DNA from: JACOVP01 sp964390715
GTDB taxonomy: Archaea; Nanobdellota; Nanobdellia; SCGC-AAA011-G17; UBA489
NCBI GenBank assembly: GCA_964390715.1
Contig: CAYMIM010000005.1
Coordinates: forward strand, 1-59,086
Length of the DNA: 59,086 bases
Direction of reading: 5' to 3'
The notes under the pieces were generated by a model that saw only the letters and a list, made by a program, of their open reading frames with translations, did no database searches and had not been told where the DNA came from. The translations under genes and the position numbers were made by a program. Below are positions 1 to 8,645 of this stretch, in pieces; positions within the stretch are counted from its first letter, which is position 1; the number at the start of each line of letters is the position of its first letter.

Positions 1-50
1 AGTAAAGGGATATATTTAACTGAATGTCCAACGGGCTAGTATTTCACAAT

Positions 51-59
51 CTTTAAAAA
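51..59 (+). promoter_or_regulatory. TATA box of the NHL-repeat gene
   Basis: The AT-rich box ctttaaaaa lies 31 bases before the ATG at 82. This matches the spacing of most promoters in the window and predicts a leaderless or near-leaderless transcript. Confidence 0.55.
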
Positions 60-81
60 AGGAGTATCAAAAATAATCACT

Positions 82-1143
82 ATGAAAAAGATTAAGAAAA
101 CATATATGGTAGGAATAGTAATAATTCTAGGTATAATTTTAATTATATTTCTTTTTGGAAAAGCACCAAGAGTTGAAGAACAGCCTAAAGAAAAACAACA
201 AGAAATTATTATTCCTCAAGAAATGTCAGAAAAAAATATAAGTTTTATTTACATTCCAGACACGCTCAATGGTCGTATCCAGGTCTTCGACACGGAAGGA
301 CAGTTCGTAAAAACAATAGCTACAGCAGGAAGAGATGAAGGAGAACTGCGTATGCCTACAGACACGCTAGTCTATCAAGAAGAATTGTATGTATTAGACA
401 AAGGAAATAACAGAATAGAAGTGTTTGATCTGGACGGAAACTATAAGCGTTCATTTGGAAAAGGACAATTAAAATACCCCTTAGGATTTGAAGAATACGA
501 AGACAAAATATATGTAGCAGACACGTACAACACGCAAATAGATATCTTCAGTCCTGATGGTACATACATAACCTCATTCGGCAAAAAAGGAAAAAAAGAA
601 GGTGAGTTCCGTTACCCTTCAGATGTCGCAGTTGATGAGCAAGGCATTTTTGTTTTAGACACAGACAATAACAGAATCCAATGTTTTGATTTTTCAGGAA
701 ATTTCACCGTTAAATGGGGAGTCTATAGCAGTGAAGAATATGGACTTCGTTTTCCTTTCGGCATTGCGACCTACAATAAAAATATTTACGTCTCAGACAC
801 GAGAAATCACAGAATGAATGTCTACAATAGCAAAGGAGAATTAGTCAATCAATTTGGTGATTTTGGAAAAGATCTGGATCAATTTAAGTTTCAAAGCAAG
901 CTCTGGATAGTCAATGATAAGTTGTTCATCGCGGACACAAGAAATAATAGAATCAAGGCATACTCTCCAGAAGGAGAAGTCTTGTTCAAATTCGGTCAAT
1001 ATGGTCGTGGTCCTGGTGAGTTAAGAAATCCAGGTGGTCAAAGATATTTCTCAACAGATAACCTCAATCAGACAAATTGCTACTATATTAATGAAACTGG
1101 GGATAGAATAGATACCCCTGATGAGACAACAGAACGTTGTTAA
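82..1143 (+). CDS. NHL-repeat beta-propeller protein, membrane-anchored
   Basis: Residues 8-25 form one hydrophobic segment after a lysine-rich start, which suggests a signal anchor with the rest outside the cell. About six NHL-type repeats follow; each has a core like YVLDKGNNRIEVFD (others read YVADTYNTQI, FVLDTDNNRI, YVSDTRNHRM, FIADTRNNRI) separated by FG-K-G-EF-YP linkers. That fits one six-bladed propeller. NHL propellers usually bind proteins, glycans or nucleic acids, and the ligand here is unknown. Its stop codon overlaps that of the convergent aminotransferase gene by 4 bases. The short tail beyond the last blade has two cysteines. Confidence 0.85.
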   Translation: MKKIKKTYMVGIVIILGIILIIFLFGKAPRVEEQPKEKQQEIIIPQEMSEKNISFIYIPDTLNGRIQVFDTEGQFVKTIATAGRDEGELRMPTDTLVYQEELYVLDKGNNRIEVFDLDGNYKRSFGKGQLKYPLGFEEYEDKIYVADTYNTQIDIFSPDGTYITSFGKKGKKEGEFRYPSDVAVDEQGIFVLDTDNNRIQCFDFSGNFTVKWGVYSSEEYGLRFPFGIATYNKNIYVSDTRNHRMNVYNSKGELVNQFGDFGKDLDQFKFQSKLWIVNDKLFIADTRNNRIKAYSPEGEVLFKFGQYGRGPGELRNPGGQRYFSTDNLNQTNCYYINETGDRIDTPDETTERC

Positions 1144-2462
1144 CGACGTGCCATCAGAGAAAATCCATGTGCCATCGTCTCTAGTGTATGTCGTAAATCC
1201 TTGTTCGAATGGCTAGAGCTGATAAAGATAGGTTCTTCGTTGTCTTCATCCAGCATGACGCCGTGACGTAATAAGTGAGTATGTAAATTAGCAAACGCTT
1301 GCATGTCTGCGTCTTTCAAATGATTATACATAGTCACATCATGATTAATAAACAAGAATTGGAACATGCCTGGAAATCCTTGCACCAGTCCGGGAATTTG
1401 ATAGTCTCTAAAAAGTTTTGCGATGCCCTGCATCAATCGCGTTCCATAATTGCCAATATGATCATACACATGTCCTTTCTTGAGAAGATCTAAAGTTGCG
1501 CTGGCGGCGGTTAAAGATACAGGATTACTGGAATAGGTTCCTCCATGAAAGACTTTTTTTGTTCCAATAATATCCATGATGTCGCTTCGTCCAGCGATCG
1601 CGGCAATCGGATACCCATTGCCTAAGGATTTCGCGAACGCTCCGAGATCAGGAGTGACTTTGAAATATTGTTGTGCTCCACCAGGTGCTAGTCTGAATCC
1701 AGTTTTCACTTCATCAAAAATCAGCAGCGCATCATATCTAGTACATAATTCTCGTAAGTGTTGTAAGTAGCCAGGTAATGGTGGAATCACAGACGCGTTG
1801 CCCATCACTGGTTCGCAGATGACGGCGGCGATTTCTTTATGATGTTTCCGTAACGTTTGCTCAATGCTGACAAAATTATTCCACTCTTCAACAAAGAGTA
1901 AATCTTTGAGTATGCTAGGAATGCCAAGAGAAGAAACCAAAGGTCGTGATGCTGGCCAGCCAAAAGGTGGCTCTGTAGAGTAAAGCAGGTAGTCTGTAGT
2001 GCCATGATAATGTCCGGCAAATTTCACAATTTTGTCTTTGCGAGTATATCCTCTGGCGACGCGAAGAGTAGCGCTCGTAGCCTCAGTGCCAGAATTAGCG
2101 AACCGAACTTTCTCAGCGCAAGGCACCATCGAAATAATTTTCTTGGCGACAGTGATCTCTAGTTCATTATTCAAAGCGAATATCTGTCCTCTCCTTTCTG
2201 CCCGATGCACAGCTTGCTGAACAACAGAGTTGCTATGACCCAAGATCACAGGTCCAAACCCTAATCGGTAGTCGATATATTTATTTCCATCCACATCCCA
2301 AATATGACTTCCCTGAGCTTTCTTCGCGAATAAGGCGCAAGGTAAATTAGAAGGACAGACGCCTCTCCAAAGTCTTGGGCTGGAATTAGATCCTCCAGGT
2401 AAGAAATGCGCTGCTTCTCGAAACAGCTTCATCGAATTTTTATAGGAAGAACGTTCAGCCAT
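1140..2462 (-). CDS. Class III aminotransferase, GSA-aminomutase-like
   Basis: This is a fold-type I PLP enzyme of class III, closest in pattern to glutamate-1-semialdehyde 2,1-aminomutase. The NSGTEATSATLRVAR segment (about 123-137) is the GSAM-type signature, IFDEVKTGFR (about 248-257) carries the PLP-ring aspartate, and K278 in AKSLGNGYP should form the Schiff base. Its 440 residues are normal for the family. It is the last gene of a leftward operon and directly abuts the upstream aldehyde dehydrogenase gene. No other tetrapyrrole gene is nearby, so a role as an omega- or alpha-aminotransferase in the catabolic operon is more likely than haem synthesis. The substrate is inferred only from context. 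Confidence 0.82.
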   Translation of the reverse strand: MAERSSYKNSMKLFREAAHFLPGGSNSSPRLWRGVCPSNLPCALFAKKAQGSHIWDVDGNKYIDYRLGFGPVILGHSNSVVQQAVHRAERRGQIFALNNELEITVAKKIISMVPCAEKVRFANSGTEATSATLRVARGYTRKDKIVKFAGHYHGTTDYLLYSTEPPFGWPASRPLVSSLGIPSILKDLLFVEEWNNFVSIEQTLRKHHKEIAAVICEPVMGNASVIPPLPGYLQHLRELCTRYDALLIFDEVKTGFRLAPGGAQQYFKVTPDLGAFAKSLGNGYPIAAIAGRSDIMDIIGTKKVFHGGTYSSNPVSLTAASATLDLLKKGHVYDHIGNYGTRLMQGIAKLFRDYQIPGLVQGFPGMFQFLFINHDVTMYNHLKDADMQAFANLHTHLLRHGVMLDEDNEEPIFISSSHSNKDLRHTLETMAHGFSLMARR

Positions 2463-3956
2463 TTATTGGTCACCAAGAACAGTATAATGCCACGATCTTC
2501 GTTTCTGTCTTGTGCTATCGATGTAAATATGTTTGACTCGGGTATACTCTTCAAAGGAGTACATGCTCAAATCCTTGCCAAAACCACTCTGCTTGAAGCC
2601 GCCATGCGGAGTTTCTGATGTCAACACACCATGTTCATTGATCCACACAGTCCCAAAGTTCAAATGCTTCGCGATTTCTAGACAATCATAGATATTCATC
2701 CCGTAGACTGAAGCTGCTAATCCATATTGCACGCCATTCGCGCGTTCGACAGCTTCTGGATAATTATTGTAGGGGAAAACCGCTATGACTGGTCCAAAGA
2801 TTTCTTCTTGAGCGACTTTGCTGGACTGTTTCACGTTAGTCAAAATAGTAGGTTCATAAAAAAATCCTTGTGCTAGTTTTTTGTCTTGAGGTCTTCGTCC
2901 GCCGCAGGCGATAGTTGCTCCTTCTTTCTTCGCTAACGCGACATAACTTTCCACGCGTTCTAGTTGTTTCGCGGAAACCAAAGGCCCCATGTCAATATGT
3001 TTTGCTAAGGGATCTCCAATCCTGAATTTTTTGGTGAGGCTGACCATCTTCTGGACAAACAGTTTGAGTTGAGCTGCATGCGCATACACTCTGGTGACTG
3101 CGGTGCAATCTTGTCCGCTATTCCAGAAGCCACCAATAACTGCTCCCTGTGCTGCCATGTCTAAGTCAGCGTCTTTCAAGACAATGAGGGGTGCTTTTCC
3201 TCCCAATTCTAGTTCAAAGAGTTTCACGCTGCCACTATCATGTAAAATCTTCTTGCCTGTTTTTGTATCACCTGTAAAGGCAATCAAGTCAACGTCTTTG
3301 TGCTTCATCAACGCTTCACCCACAACATTGCCTGCGCCAACAACAACATTAAACACGCCAGGAGGAATGCCAGCTTGCGCGGTTAATTCCGCGAATTCCA
3401 ATAAAGTAATAGGTGTTAGAGACGCGGGTTTCATCACGATGCAATTGCCAGCTGCCAATGCGGGAGCTAACTTCCAGACAGCGATGTACAAAGGATAATT
3501 CCAAGGAATTATAGCGGCAACCACTCCAATAGGTTCTCTCCGAAGCAAGCTCATGCCCATGCCAGAGTAATCAGACGCGCTTTTGCCTTCCAGCATGCGG
3601 GCTGCGCCAGCAAAGAAGCGAAGATTGTCAATGATGAAAGGAAGATCAGAATCCTTTGCGTACTTATACGTCTTCCCAACGTCTTGTGACTCTAGTTTTG
3701 CCAGACGTTCCGCGTGCTGTTCCACTAAATCCGCTAGTTTCAAGAGACAAGCCGCGCGTTCTGCTGGCGCTTTTTTGCTCCACACGCCGCTCTCAAATGT
3801 TTTCTTCGCTGCTTGTACAGCCATGTCTACTTCTTTCTCTGTGGACAAAGGCGCGGTAGCTAAAACTTCTTGATTGTAAGGATTTTTCACAGCGTAATAT
3901 TCTTCGTTGCTGGGTGGCACCCATTTACCATTGATAAAATTGAGATATTTTTTCAC
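2463..3956 (-). CDS. Aldehyde dehydrogenase, aminobutyraldehyde dehydrogenase-like
   Basis: This is a full-length NAD(P)-dependent aldehyde dehydrogenase of 497 residues. Visible catalytic parts are PWNYP (N153), the general base E250 in ELGGKAP and the nucleophile C284 in NSGQDCT. The C-terminal stretch around SETPHGGFKQSGFGKD and EEYTRVKH resembles gamma-aminobutyraldehyde dehydrogenase (PatD/YdcW) more than other subfamilies, so an omega-amino aldehyde such as 4-aminobutanal or allysine is the favoured substrate. It lies 6 bases after the saccharopine dehydrogenase-like gene. If that enzyme makes allysine, this one could oxidise it to 2-aminoadipate. The subfamily comes from motif reading alone. 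Confidence 0.88.
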   Translation of the reverse strand: MKKYLNFINGKWVPPSNEEYYAVKNPYNQEVLATAPLSTEKEVDMAVQAAKKTFESGVWSKKAPAERAACLLKLADLVEQHAERLAKLESQDVGKTYKYAKDSDLPFIIDNLRFFAGAARMLEGKSASDYSGMGMSLLRREPIGVVAAIIPWNYPLYIAVWKLAPALAAGNCIVMKPASLTPITLLEFAELTAQAGIPPGVFNVVVGAGNVVGEALMKHKDVDLIAFTGDTKTGKKILHDSGSVKLFELELGGKAPLIVLKDADLDMAAQGAVIGGFWNSGQDCTAVTRVYAHAAQLKLFVQKMVSLTKKFRIGDPLAKHIDMGPLVSAKQLERVESYVALAKKEGATIACGGRRPQDKKLAQGFFYEPTILTNVKQSSKVAQEEIFGPVIAVFPYNNYPEAVERANGVQYGLAASVYGMNIYDCLEIAKHLNFGTVWINEHGVLTSETPHGGFKQSGFGKDLSMYSFEEYTRVKHIYIDSTRQKRRSWHYTVLGDQ

Positions 3957-3962
3957 AATAAT

Positions 3963-5129
3963 TCACCTCTTGGTCTTCTGCTTGATCAGCATGCCTCGTT
4001 TTTTTAATTCCTTGAAAAAGAATTCTGGAGGAATACACAATTCAGGAGGAAGCACGCCATACTGGACAATCTGGTTGTTGGCTATCATCTGGGCGATGAT
4101 GGAAGAAGGAACTGCGGTATCCACAGCGCCAGCGGACGCGTTCCATTTGGAATTACTTTTGGCTACGCAATAAATAGAGAGCTTTGTCTTTTTTCGTTTT
4201 CGCACGCCTTCTAGGTCAACCCACACGAGTTCAATATCTTTGACTTTGGTATGGGGGGAAGGTAAGGCGACACGATTCAATTCTTTCGCTGTCACGTCTC
4301 TCGGTGTCACCGTTAGTTTGCCAATCTTCATGGGTTTGTTGGACGTCATGCCAAGTTCAATAAGCAAATTGACATCATGCACAAACTCTTCTGGGAAACA
4401 GACTCTGAAGCTGCAATCTCTTAATCCTTTCTTCTGGAAATTTTGAGGAATCGTCGCCAGTTCAGAGTGCAAAGTATAGAAGCAGACTTTCTTGCCTACA
4501 GGTGTTGGAAATTTGTACGTGTCTTGTCCAGTCATGGGTTCAACTAATTTAATTCTTCCCCGTACAAGCACAGCGGGTCTGTCAGTGAATTCGTCAAACA
4601 AAGTGTATGCGGTATAAGGTAAGACAAAATGCTGTTTTGTTTTTGTCCAGTCATGGCCGCCAAAGCGGATATTAATCGCGGTAATTTTCTCAAAAGATTC
4701 AGCCGCGTATTTGATCATCACGTTCGTAATGCCTGGAGTAGATCCGCAACCAATGACAGCCAATAATTCTTTCTTCCTGAACAAGTTTTGGAACTGCAAT
4801 TGTTTTTTCGTCATATGATACAGTCCACCAAGATCAACATAGTGGCATTTCGCGATCAAGCATGATTTCATCGCGTGCAGATTATAGTAATAGTTCGTGC
4901 AGTTGATGCAAACAGCAGCGCCTTGCAACACTTGCGCAGTCTCTTCAATGTTCAACAGGTCAACTTTCGCTCCAGTCACGCGTGAAGACTTAAAGGAAGC
5001 GACGTATTTGTCCACGTCTTTCATGTCTCTCGCGGCGATAACGATCTGCGCGTCTTTAGCGGTTTCAAATAAATCTCTGACTACGTATTTTCCCATTTCT
5101 CCAGTGCCACCTAGGACGACGAATTTCAT
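3963..5129 (-). CDS. Saccharopine / lysine-6-dehydrogenase-like oxidoreductase
   Basis: An N-terminal Rossmann fold has the dinucleotide motif GGTGEMG at residues 7-13. The middle resembles lysine 6-dehydrogenase and saccharopine reductase: VDLGGLYHMT, IGCGSTPGITNVM, then LFDEFTDRPAVLVRG and VTPRDVTAKEL. The C-terminus (GAVDTAVPSSIIAQMIA, then GVLPPELCIPPEFFF) is the usual ending of this family. Likely reactions are oxidation of lysine's epsilon-amine to allysine or cleavage of saccharopine. The ATG overlaps the TGA of the upstream aldehyde dehydrogenase gene (ATGA, 5126-5129), so the two are probably translationally coupled. Carboxynorspermidine synthase is a less likely alternative. Confidence 0.8.
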   Translation of the reverse strand: MKFVVLGGTGEMGKYVVRDLFETAKDAQIVIAARDMKDVDKYVASFKSSRVTGAKVDLLNIEETAQVLQGAAVCINCTNYYYNLHAMKSCLIAKCHYVDLGGLYHMTKKQLQFQNLFRKKELLAVIGCGSTPGITNVMIKYAAESFEKITAINIRFGGHDWTKTKQHFVLPYTAYTLFDEFTDRPAVLVRGRIKLVEPMTGQDTYKFPTPVGKKVCFYTLHSELATIPQNFQKKGLRDCSFRVCFPEEFVHDVNLLIELGMTSNKPMKIGKLTVTPRDVTAKELNRVALPSPHTKVKDIELVWVDLEGVRKRKKTKLSIYCVAKSNSKWNASAGAVDTAVPSSIIAQMIANNQIVQYGVLPPELCIPPEFFFKELKKRGMLIKQKTKR

Positions 5130-6487
5130 TGTACAACCACCGTCTTCATATTACAAAACTCGAGTAGTCCATATCTGCTTAATTCTCGTCCAATACCAGA
5201 TGCTTTCACGCCGCCAAAAGGCAATCGAGGATCAGACTTGACCATGCCATTAATCGTGACAAATCCAACGTAGAGTTGTTGAGCGAATTGTTCACCTTTC
5301 TTGATATCTTTTGTCCACACGCTGGCGCCTAATCCAAAGGAACTCTGATTTGCTAATCGCAGCGCTTCTTGATCGTTCTTTGCGATAATGATGGGCATCA
5401 CAGGACCAAACACTTCCTCTTGAAATAACACATTAGTTGATTTAACATTCGTCAGGACAGTAGGTTCATAAAAGAAACCTTCTCGTTTAAGTGATTTACC
5501 ACCACAAAGAATTCTAGCGCCTTGTTTGACTGCCAACTTCACTTGTTTATCTAGTTTTTTAACTTGCTCTTCACGAACCATCGGCCCAAGAGTGCTTTCA
5601 GATTCCAAAGGGTTACCAACAACAAAAGATTCAACTGCTTTGACAACAGCGTCAGTAAATTGTTTCACATGTTCCTTCACAACAATAAACCGTTTTGCCG
5701 AGATGCAACTCTGTCCACAATTCAAGAACCTCGCTTTGACAGCGATTTTACTAGCGACAGAAACATCAGCGTCAGACAAGACAATAAAAGGATCACTCCC
5801 TCCTAGTTCTAGAACAAATTTTTTGATATGCTTGCCACATTGTTCCGCGACACGACTACCAGCTTCGACACTGCCAGTCAACGTCACGCCTTGCACTTGT
5901 GGAATTAAAGACGCGACACCTTGCTCATCAGTTAATACTTGCTGAAAAACGCCTCTAGGAAATCCAGCGTCCAAAAAAAGTTTCTCCAACATCAAGCTAC
6001 AACCAGGAACAACGCGAGAATGTTTCAAGAGAACGGTATTGCCAACTAAAAGAGCTGACGCGCAAAAGCGAAAGACTTGCCAAAATGGAAAATTCCAGGG
6101 CATGATAGCTAAAATGGTTCCCAAAGGATCAAAGCGAACATAACTTTTCTTGTTGTCTGTGCGTATAGTTTCTTCATGTAAAAACTCTGGAGCGTTCGCG
6201 CAAAAATACTCGCAAGCCAAAGCGCATTTCTCCACTTCTGCTACCGCTTCCGTATAGAGTTTCCCCATCTCTAAAGTAATCATGCGTGCATAAGCCTCTT
6301 TCTGTTGACGTAATTGTTTCCCTACCTTGGCTAAAAGGACTATTCTCTCAGATAACGAGGTCTGTTTCCATTGAGCAAAGAAGTGTTGGCTTTGTTTCAC
6401 TACAGCTTGTAATTGCGATACAGGAGCATAGCGATAGGTCTTTAGTGCCTTTCCTGTGGTCGGATTAACCGATACAAAACTACTCAA
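5126..6487 (-). CDS. Succinate-semialdehyde dehydrogenase-like ALDH (Sad/YneI type)
   Basis: This 453-residue aldehyde dehydrogenase is the short form typical of Sad/YneI, which begins directly at a VNPTTG motif. Catalytic residues are N132 in MPWNFP, E227 in LELGGSDP and C261 in NCGQSCIS. The ending SDPRLPFGGVKASGIGREL followed by EFCNMKTV is characteristic of the subfamily, which oxidises succinate or glutarate semialdehyde. The start is a TTG at 6485-6487, supported by an SD-like ggggtg five bases upstream; no ATG fits. It is the first gene of a four-gene leftward operon behind a TATA box at about 6524-6532. A GABA or 5-aminovalerate route with the aminotransferase at 7263-8597 would give it its substrate. 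Confidence 0.87.
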   Translation of the reverse strand: MSSFVSVNPTTGKALKTYRYAPVSQLQAVVKQSQHFFAQWKQTSLSERIVLLAKVGKQLRQQKEAYARMITLEMGKLYTEAVAEVEKCALACEYFCANAPEFLHEETIRTDNKKSYVRFDPLGTILAIMPWNFPFWQVFRFCASALLVGNTVLLKHSRVVPGCSLMLEKLFLDAGFPRGVFQQVLTDEQGVASLIPQVQGVTLTGSVEAGSRVAEQCGKHIKKFVLELGGSDPFIVLSDADVSVASKIAVKARFLNCGQSCISAKRFIVVKEHVKQFTDAVVKAVESFVVGNPLESESTLGPMVREEQVKKLDKQVKLAVKQGARILCGGKSLKREGFFYEPTVLTNVKSTNVLFQEEVFGPVMPIIIAKNDQEALRLANQSSFGLGASVWTKDIKKGEQFAQQLYVGFVTINGMVKSDPRLPFGGVKASGIGRELSRYGLLEFCNMKTVVVQ

Positions 6488-6523
6488 CTTATCACCCCTT
6501 TTAGGCTGGGAGAACGTCCAAAG

Positions 6524-6532
6524 TTAATAAAA
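6524..6532 (-). promoter_or_regulatory. TATA box of the four-gene catabolic operon
   Basis: Read leftward the box is ttttattaa, about 40 bases before the TTG start at 6487. This leaves room for a short leader with the ggggtg Shine-Dalgarno sequence at 6493-6498, unlike the leaderless promoters elsewhere in the window. Confidence 0.45.
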
Positions 6533-6577
6533 CTTGTGATAGAAAAAGAATGCTAAAATAGCCTCTAAAAAGAAATT

Positions 6578-6592
6578 CCGTAAAATTTACGG
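6578..6592. promoter_or_regulatory. 15-base perfect palindrome, candidate operator
   Basis: CCGTAAAATTTACGG is a perfect inverted repeat with a single central base. It lies between the TATA boxes of two divergent units, the catabolic operon to the left and the MazE/MazF-like pair to the right. It could be the binding site of an AbrB-type antitoxin autorepressor or of an operon regulator. A rho-independent-style hairpin is less likely because no gene ends here. Confidence 0.4.
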
Positions 6593-6644
6593 GTTTTTAA
6601 GAGAAAAGTTAATGAATGAGTACCACAACAGAAAAGAGAAAGGT

Positions 6645-6651
6645 TTTATAA
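6645..6651 (+). promoter_or_regulatory. TATA box of the MazE/MazF-like pair
   Basis: The sequence tttataa lies 49 bases before the preferred start at 6694 and 34 before the alternative ATG at 6679. Transcription would begin at about 6670-6678, giving a leader long enough to hold the ggagg sequence at 6681-6685. Confidence 0.5.
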
Positions 6652-6693
6652 CTCCTTACTTTTCTTACAAGTAAGAATATGGAGGAAGGAGCG

Positions 6694-6945
6694 ATGAAAC
6701 AACTCTTAGAAATGAAAAGCGTAACTATAACAAAAAAAGGGCAGATAGCGATCCCAAAAGATATTCGAGACTTAGAAGGATTCAAAGAAGGATCAAAAAT
6801 AGCTCTACTTGCGTTTAAAGATAGGGTAGAATTAAGACCACTTAAAAAAATAAGTGAAAAACTATTTACGGCGATAGCGAGTGAGAAATCATTAGCGAAA
6901 GATTGGTTAAGTAAAGAGGATGAAGAAGCTTGGAAAGACTTGTGA
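6694..6945 (+). CDS. AbrB/MazE-type antitoxin
   Basis: An N-terminal SpoVT/AbrB swapped-hairpin domain is visible in VTITKKGQIAIPKDIRD and the following G-F-K-E-G-S-K-I segment. An acidic, lysine-rich C-terminal tail is suited to gripping a toxin. It probably binds its own promoter and neutralises the PemK/MazF-like product of the overlapping downstream gene. I place the start at ATG 6694 (83 residues) because ggaggaagga sits just in front of it. ATG 6679 is in frame (88 residues) but would put that Shine-Dalgarno sequence inside the coding region. The pair looks more AT-rich than its neighbours, which would fit later acquisition. Confidence 0.82.
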   Translation: MKQLLEMKSVTITKKGQIAIPKDIRDLEGFKEGSKIALLAFKDRVELRPLKKISEKLFTAIASEKSLAKDWLSKEDEEAWKDL

Positions 6946-7262
6946 AGGGAGATATTATAGTGGTAGATTTTCCATTTTCAGATTATAGTGAAACAAAGAA
7001 AAGACCAGTAGTAGTCATAGCGACAATGACTGGTGATGATATTCTAGTAGCGCAAATAAGTGCGGTAGTAAGAGATGATGAATACACAATAATTTTTGAA
7101 AATAAGGACCTAAAAATAGGAAACTTAAGGAGAATTAGTAGAATAAGAGCTAACAAATTATTTACAATAGATAAATCACTTATTTCTTATAAAATAGGAT
7201 CATTGAAAGAAGAGAAAATAAAGGAAATGGAAGGCAACATAATTGCTATGATTAGAAAATAA
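6930..7262 (+). CDS. PemK/MazF-family toxin (predicted mRNA interferase)
   Basis: This 110-residue protein has the PemK/MazF pattern: KGDIIVVDFPFSDYSETKKRPVVV as the first strands (about residues 6-29), then an ISAVVRDDEY strand and a basic loop around LRRISRIRA. MazF-like enzymes cut mRNA at short sequences and are held inactive by their antitoxin. Here the start overlaps the antitoxin gene by 16 bases, giving the usual antitoxin-toxin order. Its stop directly abuts the stop of the convergent aminotransferase gene. Whether it is active cannot be told from sequence. Confidence 0.8.
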   Translation: MERLVKGDIIVVDFPFSDYSETKKRPVVVIATMTGDDILVAQISAVVRDDEYTIIFENKDLKIGNLRRISRIRANKLFTIDKSLISYKIGSLKEEKIKEMEGNIIAMIRK

Positions 7263-8597
7263 TTAATGTAAATGTCGTAACACACGTTCAAAAATCTCTA
7301 ATCCCTCATGCAATGTGCCATCTTCAATCGTCAGTGGCGGTAACGTTCTTACAACATTGTCATAAATGCCGCTTTTCAACAAGAGCAGTCCCTGTGCTCG
7401 CGCTTGCTCAATGATTTTCTTAGTCAACAATGGGTCAGGTTCTTTTTGTCGTCGATCTTTCACTAATTCAATCGCTTGCATCGCTCCTAATCCACGAACA
7501 TCTCCAATATGTTGAAACTGTTCTTTCCAAGCATGCGTTTGTTTGCTAATGATATTGCCAATATGTGCGGCGCGTTCCCATAATTTGTAGTGTTTATAGT
7601 AGTCAATCGCGGCAAGCGCGGCGGCGCAACTCGTAGGATGTCCAGCGAACGTTCCTCCCAATCCACCTTCAGGAACACTATCCATAATCTCAGCTTTCCC
7701 ACTTACAGCGCTCAAAGGCATGCCATTGCTCAAAGATTTAGCCATCGTGATCAAATCTGGTTTAATATTGAAGTGCTCAATACCAAACCACTTGCCTGTT
7801 CTGCAAAATCCTGTTTGTATCTCATCTACAATAAATAAAATCCCATGTTTCTGGCATAACTTTCTAAGTTTCTGCGCATAAGTTACAGGCGGCACTAAAA
7901 ATCCACCTTCGCCAGTCACTGGTTCCATGATCAAGCAGCTAACATCATCAGGATCAACAACATCAACAAAGAATTGTTCTTCAATAGCATCGAGTAAGTG
8001 TTTGACATACGCGTCTTCTGTCATATTCTTCGGTCGTCTATAGAGATAGGGATAAGGTAGTTTATACACTTCAGGAGCGAATGGTCCAAAACCTTTTTTA
8101 TAGGGTTTAATTTTCGCGGTCAAGCTCATAGTCATCAGTGTTCGTCCGTGAAATCCATGTTCAAACGACACAACAGCTTTTCTTCCAGTAGCGACTTTGG
8201 CGATTTTAATAGCGTTCTCAACAGCTTCTGCTCCGCTCGTAAACAAAGCGCTTTTCACTTGGCCTTTGATAGGCACTAAATCATTCAATTGTTCGCAAAC
8301 ATCGACATAATTCTCGTACTGTGTCGCGGTAAAGCACGTATGAGTAAAATGATCAAGTTGGTTTTTGACAGCGTGAACCACTTGAGGATTAGAATGCCCA
8401 GCGTTCGTAGCTCCAATCCCGGAAGTAAAATCAATATATACTTTCCCATCTACGTCTTTCACAAAACTATTCTTGGCTTCCAAAGCGAAAATCGGATGCG
8501 TAGCGTGCACACCTCTGGCGACATGCGATTGTTTTTTCTCCAGAAGATGCTCAGTAGCGGAATGTTGCACTAAAGGTCGAGAGACTGATTTCACCAT
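7263..8597 (-). CDS. 4-aminobutyrate aminotransferase-like class III aminotransferase
   Basis: This 444-residue class III PLP aminotransferase resembles GabT and archaeal broad-range omega-aminotransferases. It shows TSGAEAVENAIKIA (about 120-133), the FIVDEIQTGF segment with D258, and the Schiff-base lysine K287 in MAKSLSNGMP. The expected reaction moves the amino group of GABA, 5-aminovalerate or a similar compound to 2-oxoglutarate and leaves a semialdehyde, which the dehydrogenase at 5126-6487 could oxidise. It has its own promoter and is separated from the other catabolic genes by the toxin-antitoxin pair. The start ATG at 8595-8597 follows a leftward TATA box at 8628-8636. Confidence 0.87.
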   Translation of the reverse strand: MVKSVSRPLVQHSATEHLLEKKQSHVARGVHATHPIFALEAKNSFVKDVDGKVYIDFTSGIGATNAGHSNPQVVHAVKNQLDHFTHTCFTATQYENYVDVCEQLNDLVPIKGQVKSALFTSGAEAVENAIKIAKVATGRKAVVSFEHGFHGRTLMTMSLTAKIKPYKKGFGPFAPEVYKLPYPYLYRRPKNMTEDAYVKHLLDAIEEQFFVDVVDPDDVSCLIMEPVTGEGGFLVPPVTYAQKLRKLCQKHGILFIVDEIQTGFCRTGKWFGIEHFNIKPDLITMAKSLSNGMPLSAVSGKAEIMDSVPEGGLGGTFAGHPTSCAAALAAIDYYKHYKLWERAAHIGNIISKQTHAWKEQFQHIGDVRGLGAMQAIELVKDRRQKEPDPLLTKKIIEQARAQGLLLLKSGIYDNVVRTLPPLTIEDGTLHEGLEIFERVLRHLH

Positions 8598-8645
8598 CTT
8601 TTTTCAAAAGAATAGTGAATAGGGAAGTTAATAAAGATTATGAAG

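Noticed and set aside
1140..2462. hemL (haem pathway) for the GSA-aminomutase-like gene
   Set aside because: It is in a catabolic operon with two aldehyde dehydrogenases and no tetrapyrrole genes nearby; the family name is kept only as a resemblance.
6578..6600. Palindrome followed by gtttttaa read as a terminator
   Set aside because: No gene ends into it from either side; both neighbouring units start here and run away from it.
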